From Piper betle (lineage: Eukaryota; Streptophyta; Magnoliopsida; Piperales; Piperaceae): DNA of 64,000 nucleotides. The notes beneath the pieces were generated by a model that saw only the letters and a program-made list of their open reading frames with translations, did not search any database and had not been told where the DNA came from. The stretch covers positions 62,001 to 126,000 of the forward strand of contig JAURVB010014814.1 in NCBI GenBank assembly GCA_033002965.1, written 5' to 3'. The position numbers and the translations under genes were made by a program. Within the stretch, counting starts at the first letter, position 1. Every line of letters starts with the position of its first letter. Below are positions 35,992-48,479 of the stretch, piece after piece.

Positions 35992-36640
35992 ATGGCAGAC
36001 ACATCGTAGACAGACAAACCGATCTACTCAGTCAAATTCGAACATAGATAATGTATTGGCCCAAATCCTGACAGCCATACAGGGATTGGCGTAGGCTTCA
36101 GAAAATACAAATTTTGTGGTTCAGAATATCGTTCAGTGGTTACCGGGAGTGGTAGCAGGGAATGGAGCCTCAAACTCAACAGTGGGTCCCAGAATCACCC
36201 CAGATGGTGGTCAAGGAAGTGCCCAAGGGCAGGCAGGGTTAGCTGATCCAGGCAAGCGAGGGGAGCATCCAAACCAAGTTCCACCGATAGTCCAACAAGT
36301 GATGCCGCTAGCTGTTGATGATAGTGACCGTTACACTGTGGAAAAGTTCAGGAAGAATGGAGCTGAACTATGTGCCGAAGAGATCGATCCAATGAAGGCG
36401 GAGAGCTGGATAGACATTACCGAAAAAGCATTTAGGGCTCTGTTTGTGCCCCACCACCACCAAGTGAGGTTGGCAACATGCATGCCTCAGGAGGAAGGAT
36501 CTTACTAGTGGAAAACCTTGGAAAAAAACCACGTTCCATCAATGTGAGATTTCTTCCATCACGTGGACGGAATTTGTGGCAGCTTTCAATGAACAATATT
36601 TTCCAAAGCCCGTTGTCTAGAAGAAAGCACTTGAGTTCTC
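35992..36640 (+). pseudogene. Gypsy gag, 5' part
   Basis: It starts at the ATG after the leader (MADTS, followed at once by a stop). Further on it shows a gag-like alpha-helical region (DRYTVEKFRKNGAELCAEE, KAESWIDITEKAF, VRLATCM). A stop follows near 36507, then FNEQYFPKP-type sequence in another frame. The capsid C-terminus, zinc knuckle and protease are absent, because the sequence passes directly into RT at about 36640. Confidence 0.7.
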
Positions 36641-39436
36641 CATTGACCTAGCACCTGGAATAACATCAATTTATAAAGCACCATATCGTATGGCTCCAGC
36701 AGAACTCAAGGAGTTAAAGAGTCAACTAAAAGTGTTGTTGCAAGTAGGTTTCATCCGACCAAGTACTTCACCTTGGGGAGCCCCTGTTCTTTTTCTGAAG
36801 AAGAAAGATGGATCACTTCAGCTATGTATTGACTATCAACAACTCAATCAAGTGACAGTTAAGAATTGGTACCCCATACTGAGGATTGATGACTTGGTTG
36901 ATTAGCTAAAAACAACCGAAGTATTTTCTAAGATAGACTTGTGGTCTGGTTATCACCAGTTACGAGTAAAGGAGTCGGATATACCGAAAACGGCTTTCCA
37001 ATCTCAATATGGACATTATGAGTTTTTGGTCATGCCTTTTGGTCTAACAAATACACCAGTGACCTTTATGTCACTCATGAACACAGTATTTCACGCATAC
37101 ATGGCACGTTTATTATCGTGTTTGTGGATGACATTCTAGTCTATTTAAATAATGAAGAAGAGCATGTGAAGCACCTGCCCATTACTCTTCAAGTTCTGAG
37201 AGAAAATCAACTGTTTGCCAAGCTCTCAAAGTGTGACTTCTGGTTGAAGGAGGTAAACTTCCTTGGTCATAATACCTCAAAGGTCGGAGTTGTAGTGGAT
37301 CCATCAAAAGTGAAAACAGTCACTGATTGGCCACACCCAAGTCATTCATTGACATCAGAAGCTTTCTTGGCTTAGCGGGTTACTACAGGAAATTCATTAA
37401 ACACTTCTCCTTAGTAGTATCACTGATGACCAAACTCACAAGGAAGCGAGTCATGTTTGAATGGAGTAATAAGTGTGAAGAGAGTTTCCAGGCTCTAAAG
37501 AAGAGTCTAACAACTGCACCAATCTTGACACTGCCAAATGGTAATGAAGGATTCATAGTCTTTAGTGGTGCGTCCCTGTTGGATTTAGGATGTGTCCTTA
37601 TGCAAGGTGGTAAAGTGGTGGCCTATACCTCTGGTTAATTGAAGATTCATGAGCAAAATTATGCAACCTATGACTTGGAAATGGCAACAGTGGTTTTTGC
37701 CATGAAGATTTGCAAACACTACTTGTATGGAGCCCAGTTTGAAGTCTTCACTAACTACTAGAGTTTGAAGTAGATCTTCACCCAGAATGATCTTAACCTT
37801 CGACAGAGATGGTGGATAGAATATTTGAAGGACTACGACTTCCAAATCTTATACCACCCAGGGAAGGCGAATGTGGTAGCAGACGCGTTGAGTCAGAAGG
37901 GTAAAGTGGACCAAAGTCAGCAGCTAGGTAGACTTTGGGCCATGTCAGCAAAAGTGGTGGCTATCAACCCTGTGGAGCAACTAATAGGGTTATGGGCAAA
38001 TTTGGTTATTTCCAATGATTTAGTTGATCGTGTTAAGCTAGCACAAATGGGTGATGAGGAGTTGAATGAAATGTTGGACAAGATTTCTGACATTATAGCT
38101 GATTCCAATAGTGTGATCAGATTTAGAGGAAGGTTGTGTGTATCCAAGGATGATATACTAAGACTGAATATCTTGGAGGAGGCTCATCGCTCAAAGTTCT
38201 TGATACACCCTGGAATTACTAAAATGTATCAGGATTTAAAGCAAACCCACTAGTAGATTGGGATGAAGAGGGATGTTGTGGATTTTGTCTCCAAGTGTCA
38301 AACTTGCCAACAGATCAAAACCCAACATCAACTACCTAGAGGACTATTGCAACCTTTAAATACCAACCTAGAAATGAGAGTGTGTCACATGTGATTTTAT
38401 TGCAAAGCTCCCAAGGACTCAGAAGAAGCATGACTCCACGTGGGTAGTTGTGGACCGACTAACTAAGGTAGCTCACTTCATCCCCACAAAATCAATGAGG
38501 ACGGTGGAATATCTGGCAGGATTGTATGTCGACAATATTGTCAAGTTGTATGGGATTCCAAAGGAGGTAGTCTCTAACCGAGATCCCCTATTCACCTCAC
38601 ATTTCTGGAAAGCTTTCCAAAAAGCCATGGGGACCCAAATCAAGTTGAGTACAGTATATCATCCCCAGACTGACGGTCAAAGTGAGAGGACTACTCAAAC
38701 TTTGGAAGATTTGTTAAGAGTTTGCATTCTTGATTGAGGAGGTGACTGGGAGAAGCATTTAGCCTTGGCTGAATTTACCTACAATAACTCTTACCAAGCC
38801 AGTATAGAGATGGCACCATTTGAAGCCTTATATGGTAGGCCCTGCTAGTCTCCATCGTGCTGGCTGGAGTCTACCAAAGTAGTTATAGTCGGGCTAGAAA
38901 TGGTGAGAGAAGCAACTGAAAAGGTGAAACTCATTCAGCAAAGACTTAAGGGAGCTCAAGATCGATAGAAGAGTTATGCTGATACTCGAAGGAGGGACCT
39001 AGAGTTCTAAGTTGGGGAGTTTGTGTACCTAAAGACATCTCCTAGGAAAGGGGTGATCAGATTTAGATCATCAGGGAAGTTGAAGCCAAGATTCATAGGA
39101 CCATTTCCAATCTTGGATCGAGTTGGAAATTGTGCATATAGACTAGCATTACCACCAAGCCTAGTGGGAGTACACAATGTTTTCCATGTGTCAATGCTAA
39201 AGAAACATATACGAGATGAGGATCATATAATCACAAATTTTGAAGACTTTGAGTTACAATCAAATTTAACCTATGAGGAAAAGCCGATTCGCATCCTGGC
39301 AAGAGAAATAAAGACACTTAGGAACAAGGAAATTCCTTTAGTAAAAGTATTGTGGGAAAATGAGGGGTCAAAGGAAGCTACATGGGAGATTGAACAAGAA
39401 ATGGCAAGGAAGTACCCTAACCTATTTGTGGCATAA
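36640..39436 (+). pseudogene. Gypsy pol: RT, RNase H, integrase, chromodomain-like tail
   Basis: Segments in order: RT start ([32 protein letters not shown]) 36640-36905; RT middle ([18 protein letters not shown]) 36930-37110; FVDDILVY active-site motif at 37118, in another frame; FLGH near 37260; RNase H start (FSGASLLDLGCVL) about 37558 and its end (KANVVADALS) about 37870; integrase HHCC zinc region (HPGITKMY…CQTCQ) 38190-38330; integrase core (DRLTKVAHF, YGIPKEVVSNRD, YHPQTDGQSERT) 38450-38735; C-terminal and chromodomain-like tail 39023-39436, ending TAA. Stops at about 36903, 37636, 38251, 38737 and others, and shifts near 37110 and 37370, show that it is dead. The N-terminal RT is missing. 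Confidence 0.88.
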
Positions 39437-39449
39437 AATTCTTTTTTGT

Positions 39450-40659
39450 GGCATAAATTATAATCGGGTAAAAATCAAAAGCGTTGAACCTAAATAACCT
39501 AATAAAAATAAATAAAGTTTGAACCTTTATTGAGTTGAATAATTTAAAATAATTAGTAATATCTTTGAATTATGATAATACAAATTATTTTAAATAATTT
39601 AATCAAACAACTTAATTAATTAAATTGCTATGAATAATGATAACGATTAAAATTATAACCGAAGGAAAATATACTAATAATAGTAATTAAATATTTGTTT
39701 ATAAGTTGATAATTATTTTATCCTTTGTTAAGTGTGAATCATAATCTAGATAATTAATTTAAAATGTACAGTAGGATTTAAATAATTATGTCACATGAAT
39801 AATTTAATATTTATTATTATTGAATTTTAATAGTGATATATATATGTATATTAGTTATTTAGTTGCATGCATTTCTACGCTGGAATGCAATCAGGGTCAA
39901 GGAATTGACTCAGTTTGACACGGGGCCACACCTTTAAAATTATTATGTGGGAGTCTTGATCGACTTAAGTATCTGACCACCATGCACTGGAACGCAACCA
40001 TGGTTGACTCAATTTGGTAGGGCAGCACACCCTGAAAGATTGAATTCTTGCCCCTAGGTCGAAAGGGGTGACAGGGCGTAGTGGCACAAGTAGGCTCATT
40101 ATGCACTTGTGATACCGAGAGGGTGAGTCAATGGCAAATATTGGTAACTACAGGCCGTGGGCCACGTAGCATGTGTGCGCATGGATGGGATGGTAGCTAG
40201 ATGGGGAGGCTACCCCTCACAGTATATAACGAGCTCAGCATAGGCTCATAATCACTAAAAGACTCGTGAATGATAATTGAGATTATATTGACTTGTTTCA
40301 TTTAATTATGTGGCTTAGTGGTTTCATCAGTAATGCGGAATTGCCTCCACATGTGAACAGCTTTGGACTAAAGATTAAGAGTGTGGTTGGTGGTTCTTTT
40401 ACCAACCTAGGTATGGTGAATCGATAATAATTGGACTTCCTTTTTAATCTCTTGTGTTGTAAATGTGGCTATGGGAAACGGTCCGGGACTGTTGGACAGT
40501 TATTTTATATATTGTCATATGCTATTAGAACATGATTTTTTTTTATGAGTTATAAACTGCTAGACTTATTTGCTGTATTAAGAATCATGTTCTAGAATGT
40601 TATTGTTACATCAATTATATTTTAGGTAACACCCGGTCCGATTCGGGCAGGTCGTTACA
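39450..40659 (+). repeat. 3' LTR of the gypsy element, 5'-truncated
   Basis: From about 39461 (GGGTAAAAATC) to GTCGTTACA at 40659 it follows the 5' LTR from about 34425 to 35798 with scattered differences. The first ~1.5 kb of the LTR and the polypurine tract are deleted, since the sequence goes from the pol stop straight into mid-LTR. A stretch of about 150 bases (GGTCGGCC to the CCATGCG motif) is also missing near 39877. Confidence 0.88.
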
Positions 40660-40664
40660 TGTGG
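40660..40664. repeat. Target duplication of the gypsy element (right)
   Basis: TGTGG, the partner of 32868-32872. Confidence 0.9.
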
Positions 40665-42785
40665 TGTACTCATATCATCAATACATCTTAATAAAAAAGA
40701 CTACTAAATAAACATACTGCTAAACACACAACACATAATTCAAAACATAAGAAAGAAAATAACTAATAATCAATAATCAATAATAAATACATACAATCAT
40801 GAATAAATAGATATTATATGATATATACGTAAATGACTAAACACGAGTAAATATTATATATACTTATGTTAGTAATCATATAAGCAAGTAAATAAATAAA
40901 TAAATAATCATTTTATAAATAAATAAATAAATTTTTAATTTTAATTAATCATGAATAATAATAATATCATAGTCATCATTACAGAATACGTAATTAAATA
41001 CAATTAAATAATAACATATAGGCAATGAACAAGAAAATAAATAAATAAATAAATATGATTTAGTAAACATAAAAAGACTAACTTTAATAAGTAAATATAA
41101 TATTAATAATAAAAAATAATCATGTAAACATATATCATATACGATAAACATATAAATAAAAATAAATAAATAATAATAAATAAATAAAATTACTTATAAC
41201 ATCAAGTTATACTAAAAAATGTGAATATATATATAGACTAATGTAAGGGTTTTCGAATTACCGAAAACGGTCAAAAATTAGCTGAAATCGGGGTGAAATG
41301 GTAAATAGAGTCAACTCGTACGAGTCGACTGAGTCAACTCAACCGAGTCAATGAACAGTATTATCCAGGTGGCTGGATGCGGACATGGGCTCGGGCATGA
41401 CCACGAACACAAATGGGTGATTAGTACTCAATCAAGTAGATGCGAATGTGGGCAGGCGGACATAAAAAATGTGCAGATGAACACAAACACGAGCAGTTGG
41501 TAAATGTCAAAGGCAGCGCGACTTGGGTCGCCACCGGTCAGGATTGACAGGGGGCATGATGGCGAAGGCACTTGTGGTGACGACCAGCAGAGTCCAGCCA
41601 CAGGCTGGCCTAAAAATAGCAAGAATGGTGGCAGATCTCCGCCGAGTGCGGCGATGTCGCTGGTGGCGATTGCGGCCACGGCGGTGGTCGTGGGTGGTCT
41701 CAAAATATTGGCCTCGACGAGATAAACCTATATGGGCTGATGGTCAGCGGTGTCCGGCTGGTGGCTGGTCGGAAAACGGCCGGAAACAACCAAAACTGCT
41801 GTCGTGCAAGTGTGAATCGCCAGCAGCGATTGCGCCCATGACAGAGGTCCATGTTAGTCCTAAACCATAGATCTCAGTTGAGGGGAAGCTAACGGGGTGG
41901 TTAGCTTTGTCAAAGGACACTCACCAGTGCCAGAAAATGGCCCATACAAGTCGCGGCGGAGGCAAAAACCAAAACCAAAAATGTCGTCATAGGCGGCGAC
42001 TGCGGTAGTGCCAGTGGCGTTCGTGGGTACGGACTGATTGCCAGCTACGAGGTAGTCACGGGTTACAAATCTGGTGGCGGGGGACAAGGTGGAGACTCAT
42101 CGGCAATGATTCGAAGTGGTGACGGCGTCAAGGAGAAAATCATGTAAAATTGTCAAAAATTCACCGAAAATCATAGGGTGAAGATAAAGCTGAGCGGATG
42201 GCTCCGATCTTGCCATGTGACACGATCTATATGTCTGACAACTCGTTGCCCAATAGGGCTCACCTATAGGTATATGCGCTATACATATGGACGGAAAGCT
42301 AGGATCGAAACCGTCAAAAGTCTAAACTAACTCAATTCTTCAAAGTGACTCTATAAGCGGGGATCAAGGTAAGAAGGATAACTAGGCCTCGGACCCTAAA
42401 CTCAATCTAACTAAGCCTGCAGGGGCCCAAACTAGTGATTCAAAATCCCTAAGGTGCATGTAAATGAGATACTTTGAAAATCACAGACAGATACTAAACG
42501 CTGCATCGGCCTAGATCTAGGCCTAAAATCCTGACTAATTTATAAAAATCATATGTATACATTGTGTATACACTAATAACTCATGCTCTGCTATATCATA
42601 ACTTAAACTATCATATGCATATTGGGCATACTCAGTCACTATGACATGCTCATATGACCACCTGAGCCCATTCTCATGGTCTGAAAATTAGTCTCGCTCA
42701 AGCTCATTCAAACCGACTCGATACTGACCCAAATAGGGCAAAACTCAAATCAAGTAAAACCTTAACCCGAAAATGGGGTTTTACA

Positions 42786-42790
42786 TGGCA
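42786..42790. repeat. Target duplication of the level 2 solo LTR (right)
   Basis: TGGCA, the partner of 31951-31955. Confidence 0.88.
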
Positions 42791-42992
42791 TGCCCAACTT
42801 TTTCATGTTTCGTCCAATCTAATCGAATACAGTTAGATGGTAGGACTATGTCCCTCGCGTACCTTTTGTGTGATTGTTGTGTGTTTGATAACTTTTTGGA
42901 CCGTCCTAACCCTTTTTGGCACCTGCAGTGCAATTCTTGAGGTAGGCCCGATCGCTTTAGGGTAAAAACTCTAAGTTTTTGGGTTTTGAGAT

Positions 42993-43083
42993 AACCCAAC
43001 TCATACCTCTTTAGCTAACCCAACCCATACCTCTTTAGCTAACCCAACCCATACGTCTTTAGCTACCCAACCCATACCTCCAT
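42993..43083 (+). repeat. 25-bp tandem repeat in the outer LTR
   Basis: Three to four copies of CATACCTCTTTAGCTAACCC with a short linker, then looser CCATACCTCC repeats to about 43145. Confidence 0.8.
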
Positions 43084-43189
43084 AGGTATGACACCCATAC
43101 CAAGTTAACTCATACCTCCTTATCCAACCCATACCTCTTCAGGAATTGTACTCATACCTATAACATTACCAAACCAACCACCCTTTCTT

Positions 43190-43196
43190 TATAAAA
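43190..43196 (+). promoter_or_regulatory. TATA box of the outer family T LTR
   Basis: TATAAAA followed by a pyrimidine-rich leader (TTTTTCTTCCCTCC, CACTTTCTTCTACTC) about 40-70 bases on, the usual layout of an LTR promoter and R start. Confidence 0.45.
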
Positions 43197-46100
43197 TCCA
43201 CCCATTCCTTTACCTTTTCACCATTTTTTCTTCCCTCCTCACCTCCAAACACTTTCTTCTACTCTCTTTGGCCTTATTCTTCCAAGTTGGAGCTCCAAGA
43301 AACCCCGTCCACATTCCTAGCATCCTTGGGTGGTAGGCTTTGAGGTTAGATGCCTCAAAAGACCTCCCCTTGGTCTTCGTTCATTAGCATCGGGTTTGAG
43401 CTACCACTATTGCTCGTTGTTTAATCTGTATCACTTGTATGATTCTATGAATTTATTTTTGAAACATTTTATGTGCATCTGAATGTTAGGAAAATTTTGA
43501 GTACACATTTATCTTATTTGGCCATGTAAATAAATACATATGATTTTTATAATGCATGTAGGTCCCTAATGTGCACCGTTTCAGAATAAAAATTATATCT
43601 TGGCATTCTGATGTTCCATTTGCACAATTCTTATTTTATTACACTCACAACATGTAGATCTACAACTTTTGTGGTGGGCGTTTTATCTGCCATGTCCTAG
43701 CATTTGCATGTATGAGGGTAAAAAGTGAGGAAAGGTGGTGACTTACCGTTATAGTGATATAAGTGCTCCTTTCTCCAATTTGTACTCTCTGACCTTATAG
43801 GATCTGTTGATGCACAACATGCCATATTTTTATGGTACATTTAGGAGTTCTTGGTAAAATTTTGATCCTAATATAACCACTAAATAATCATGAACATCAC
43901 CCATAAGTATGCCTTGTATTTCTTGTGTGATTATTACTATGAACATGATGTGTGATTGGATTATATTTTAACCCACAAATTTTAAACTAATAAAATCTTG
44001 TAAAATTATCTGATACTACACTAAGTTTCTATTTAAAAGATGTAAATTTTGGGAAGGGGTAAAAATCATCTACGTATGTTTTAGAGGTGTTTACCGGGAC
44101 AGTGTAGAGATGCTAGGTGAAAACTCTAGTTTTTTACCCCTATTGTAAATTACCTTAAAATAGGTTAACTGTATTGGATTTAAGTAAAATGCGGTTCACA
44201 ACTTACCCTATGTCTTAGTAGAACCGTGATCAATTTTGGGGCTATTTGGGTAGGTTCTAAATTTTATTTGTGAATTTCAAATTTGTTAAAGTCAAGATAG
44301 CTCCAGAAATAGCCCATCCAGTGACCTAAATTGTAAAGTCTACTTAGGCCCATTTACATAGTAAATTACGACTAACTCTTACTGGAATCAAGCTTAGTAT
44401 GTTAGCTAACTAGGTTCACTGACCCAAGGACATTTAGAGTCCTCTTGCTCATGAACCAATAATTACAAAATTGGTGTGACCTTAGGGACAAGTTTAATGG
44501 GCCTTGTTCCCCTTGATTGGCTCATGGGTCAGCCATGGTAGAATTTTCTTATGAACCTTAGAGTGTAAGGGACAACCCATCCAAATTTCAGCCCATTTGG
44601 ACATTGTTAAGCCGGTCCAAAAAATAGTCTGGTAAGCCCATTAGATTAAAATTTTTAGAATTGATTAAAACTCACTAAGTGAATATGAAACCAAAACCTT
44701 AATTAAGTTACCTAGTAAGGTTTAACACTTCACTTAGGACCTAATTAAGATAATTAAGTAATGTTAAGTGTTGAGCTTGTATGGAGGCTTTGCCTATCAA
44801 TGTGACCCGATTCTTATTAAATTCCATCTTCGTGCTAGGTATTGTGGGTAAGCTCACCAACTAGAATATGGAGCTCTACTGACCTTGGTCCGTAGGACTC
44901 TCTTTTGCCCGATCTCTGCTTGACCCCTTGAGTGTCGAGTTTAATTATTTTTTAGACCTAGGACGGTATCGGCGGTGGTTATAGGATCCCTCCAATGTTA
45001 GTCCATTTAGTCGTGTTCTCTACACATGTTTAATAAAACTACAAGGACGAGAACCCTCATCAGTTTTCGAACTAAATCTCTAGAAATATTTGATACAAGC
45101 CTCTTCCCTAAACCTATTATATAAATATGCGCATTTTTACGAATTTTACAAATGAGAAAGTGAGCAGTACAAAGATATGTATAGACCGCACTAGTACTCC
45201 TTCAAACATTGAGGTAGTGCAGAGAATGAGGATACTGCATAATGCATCGCTTTTTTGGAATTTATGGCACTAACTTAACCGTTAGTTTTACCACTCGAGT
45301 ACTGTGGTGGGTGTAATATAGAGGATGTGAGGGCGTAAGTGTTGTATGTATGAATATGAATATTAGTCGAGCATACGGCCCTATACTTGTTTAACTATGT
45401 TTTCTTACTGTAGTGTGAGACAATTCTGAAGTTTTTGTGGGTACTGGAATACCCATTTTCCAGCTTGCTATTTTACCAGCCTAGATGCATGGATCAGATG
45501 GCTCAGTGGCGGTGGTGGCAGGGGCATTGTGATATGTTGTTAGTTTTAGACTTTGTATTTTGTCGATGACTATATGACAGCCATATGCCCTAACTATGTG
45601 AACCTTGTATGATTCGGATGTATGTCATGATGGTTGTGCTAGCATGTTATTATATTTTACTGTAAAGTCAATACTTTAGGGAAATGCTAACCATCGTCTG
45701 CAAGGTATATAAGCTCCAGAGTCCTAAAAGATGACGTGGAACAAAGTCAAGTACACAAAACTTATTTAGCTGCAGTTGTTTGTGTGTTAGAGTAACGTGG
45801 GTGGATGAGCTTACGGTTCACACCAATTGAAGATCCACGTGAAGTCCAGGTATTAAGGTTTGATGCCCTGATACTCAATGCTGTTTTGTAATTCTTTGAC
45901 ACTTTAATTATTGCCTACGTAGGGTATGTGGAATAGGTAACTGTAACCCTTGTTTAAATACTCGCATCATCTTCATGTAACTAATAAGAAGACTTAAGCC
46001 AATCACTTGAACTAAGTAGTAAGAATATGATATACACAATTATATGCAACCTCAAAACTGTAGCGGGGGTGTGCTTCTTCTACAGTTGGGCGTGATCATC

Positions 46101-46376
46101 AGATTTTTAAAATCACCACTCATAGTTGTAGGGATAGTTCTACTTCTATTACGACAAGGGCATTCATATAGGAGTCCTTTAAGTCCATGATCTGCTTTTA
46201 TAGTACAAACTCTACACGCATTCTATGAAAACCAAACCTGGTGTCCGCCTTAAGCCTCCACAAAGGGTTGAGATCTGCTTTCGTAAAATCTATATGTGAT
46301 AGCCTGACGAGTAGCTTCTAAATTATAATATCACGATTCAGTCCATCCTGTCGGGGTGAATTATGGTGTTACAACT

Positions 46377-46388
46377 TGGTATTAAAGC
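46377..46388 (+). other. Primer-binding site after the outer LTR
   Basis: TGGTATTAAAGC, four bases after the LTR end, matches the initiator-Met type TGGTATCAGAGC at 10 of 12 positions. It shows that an internal region starts here. Confidence 0.7.
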
Positions 46389-46689
46389 GAATCTCTTGGA
46401 CTATTAAGGCGGCACACTTTTTGGATATGTGTGTTGTGCGCGTGTGTTGTATGTTGTATGATATGCCTGCATGATATATTATATGCCTATACGTTGTATG
46501 TGGTTGTTCTATTTAAAGACCCCCCACCACCCTGTGTCGATCTATAGCCTAACTGGCATGTATGTCTTTGTGTGTGTTTTCGCTAACCTCATTTTTGGTG
46601 TTTCTTGCGGTCAATTTGTGTGTGCTAGTTTACAAGCCATAGTTTGCAAGCCGTCTGTGAAGTTTGTGGCTAGTGTTAGTGGTTATATA

Positions 46690-47075
46690 GTATGAGCAGA
46701 TGGCAAGAGGATGTCGAGGTAGACCACCACTATGCCGTAGGCCTTCCCTTGACAGGCAATCCCCATCGCCCATGCAAGAGTCGGTGGTGGATCCCCAGAC
46801 AAAGCTAATTAAGGTCTTGGGATATAGGCAACAGGCCCTGAGGCAGAGTAGATGAGAGCCATGGAGGACCAGTAGCAGTCCCATGAGGAGATAACTCAGC
46901 TGTTGGATATAGCTCAAGAGATGGCTATGGTTGTGTCCAGACTAGAGAAGAGGTCAACAAGTAAAGAGACACCTGCTGAGGCCTTTGACCCAAAGTGGGC
47001 ACCACCACCACCATCGCTACCACCTCAGTTGCCCCATATTCCACCTATGCAACCAGCTGTAGGGTTTGTATAAGA
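46690..47075 (+). pseudogene. Gag-like remnant following the outer LTR
   Basis: Broken frames encode a basic MARGCRGRPP-type start and, further on, a proline-rich run (about 46997-47035), typical of chromovirus gag N-termini. Several stops interrupt it and the sequence ends abruptly near 47080. Function is inferred from position after the primer-binding site more than from sequence. Confidence 0.5.
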
Positions 47076-47080
47076 TCCCA

Positions 47081-48087
47081 ACCTCGGGGATGCCAGTTGG
47101 AGTTTCGCTCCCTAGACAAACTACCAGTGAATCGCTCAGAATTTATCTACATGACTCGATAAGTACAAATATCAGAATTTATCCATGTGACTAGATAAGT
47201 ACCAATATGTGCAAACATTAGTATGGAAAATGATATTATGTAATTAACATTAGTGTCCTTATAACTATCAATTATTTATATCTTAGATATATGAAAATAT
47301 TTGTACTTTAGCTTGTTATCTAAAGTCATGGTTGATTATGTGACGATGGACATGTAAAGACAACAATTTCTTTTATGAAGGAGTCTCTAAGTGTGAAAGG
47401 AAGGCTATTTAAGTTATGTCTATGGTGCACCCATTTATGAATTATAAGTAGAGCACTACACGGGCGTAAGCTATGAAGTATAAAAAAAATGAGGGAGATG
47501 ACTTCATGATAGTCCGGGGCATAGTAAACATACAAGACACTGTGCAATGCCTAACAGGTTCATAGTATAGCTCCATGTTGAGTTATTTCACGTATGAATC
47601 GGTTAGAGTTATCATATGTGAGTGGAAAGATATGATATTTATATATATACCCATAATAAATAATCCACCCATCATGTGCGAATGGAAAATATTGAAAATA
47701 TTTATTAAAATGCCATGAGTTTAAAATTGAATGAGTTAGTGGACTGTTTCCTAGAAGTAGTAATTGTCACCTTTCCCCGTCTTTTATTAAGATATTAGAA
47801 GAGGATAGAGATGTCTCACATTCTTTGATAGACTCTGACACTGTGTTATACGTTAGTCGATGAATTCGCAATATGCCGAAGTCAATAAGAGACTAAATAT
47901 TAGCACCAACTTGTGCTGATGATGGGGTAATTTTGTCTGTTTCATAGAATATGCATATAATCTGAACGGATTCCTAAGTATATTTTAAGCTGATATGGAG
48001 GGCTATTTACATTTACAATACATTTGATTACCCTTAAATGTTGTATTTAACCAGATATGATCTTAGCAAATTGATCTTTTGGATGAC
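47081..48087. other. Unassigned sequence
   Basis: AT-rich, with the near-repeat CAGAATTTATC-CATGACT-GATAAGTAC twice at 47138-47205. No recognisable gene. It separates the retroelement from the PPR pseudogene. Confidence 0.35.
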
Positions 48088-48479
48088 CCAAGTGATCATA
48101 GGAGGCTTGGAGCAGAATTCGTATGTGGGTTCTTCTCTGGTAGACATGTACTGTAAATGTGGGCGAGTTAATACAGCGAAGTAGGCATTTGATTTTCTGG
48201 ACGATAAGAATGTGAAAACATGGACTGCATGATTGCTGGTTGTGGCACGCAAGGCTGCGCAAAAGAAGCTCTTGAATTGTTTGTCGAGATGCAAAGATCT
48301 GGTGTGCAACCGAATTATATTACGTTCATATCCGTTCTTGCTGCCTGCAGCCATTAAAGGATTGATTGAGGAAGGCAGACATTGGTTCGAATTATTGTCC
48401 GTGTCCGTTCGGAATTTTGTTGGACAAAATTTGTCCGACTGACTTTAGATATCGAATTGTCCGTCGGGCCCAAGCAATG

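Larger units (their letters stand above)
32873..40659 (+). mobile_element. Ty3/gypsy chromovirus-type retrotransposon (level 3), defective
   Basis: A 7.8-kb element with a full 5' LTR (32873-35798), primer-binding site, partial gag, partial pol and a 5'-truncated 3' LTR ending at 40659. It is flanked by the exact 5-bp duplication TGTGG. The domain order RT, RNase H, integrase and chromodomain-like tail places it in Ty3/gypsy, probably Tekay/Del. It lies inside the minus-strand solo LTR. Large deletions, stops and shifts make it non-autonomous. A second copy of the family is at 1-3009. Confidence 0.93.
31956..42785 (-). mobile_element. Family T solo LTR, minus strand (level 2)
   Basis: On the minus strand it starts TGTAAAACCCCATT at 42785 and ends CGGAGTGTTACA at 31956, flanked by TGGCA on both sides. 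Once the gypsy insertion (32873-40664) is removed, about 3.04 kb of uninterrupted LTR remains with no internal domain, which defines a solo LTR formed by LTR-LTR recombination. The plus-strand open frames at 41504-41870 are in its GC-rich part. Confidence 0.9.
31792..46373 (+). mobile_element. Outer family T LTR (level 1 of the nest), interrupted
   Basis: TGTAAAACCCGGG at 31792 opens the LTR. After 164 bp it is interrupted by a minus-strand solo LTR (31956-42785). It resumes at 42791 (the 42786-42790 pentamer is the insertion duplicate) and ends GGTGTTACA at 46373. Without the insertion it is about 3.75 kb. TATAAAA at 43190 followed by a CT-rich leader is a plausible promoter. The region 45020-45480 matches the end part of the other family T LTRs (CTACAAGGACGAGAACCC, TGGGTACTGGAATACCC). 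A pol tail and polypurine tract lie on its left, and a primer-binding site and gag-like region on its right. Confidence 0.82.

Noticed and set aside
41504..41870. Overlapping plus-strand open frames rich in arginine and alanine
   Set aside because: They are the GC-rich part of the minus-strand solo LTR, with no domain.
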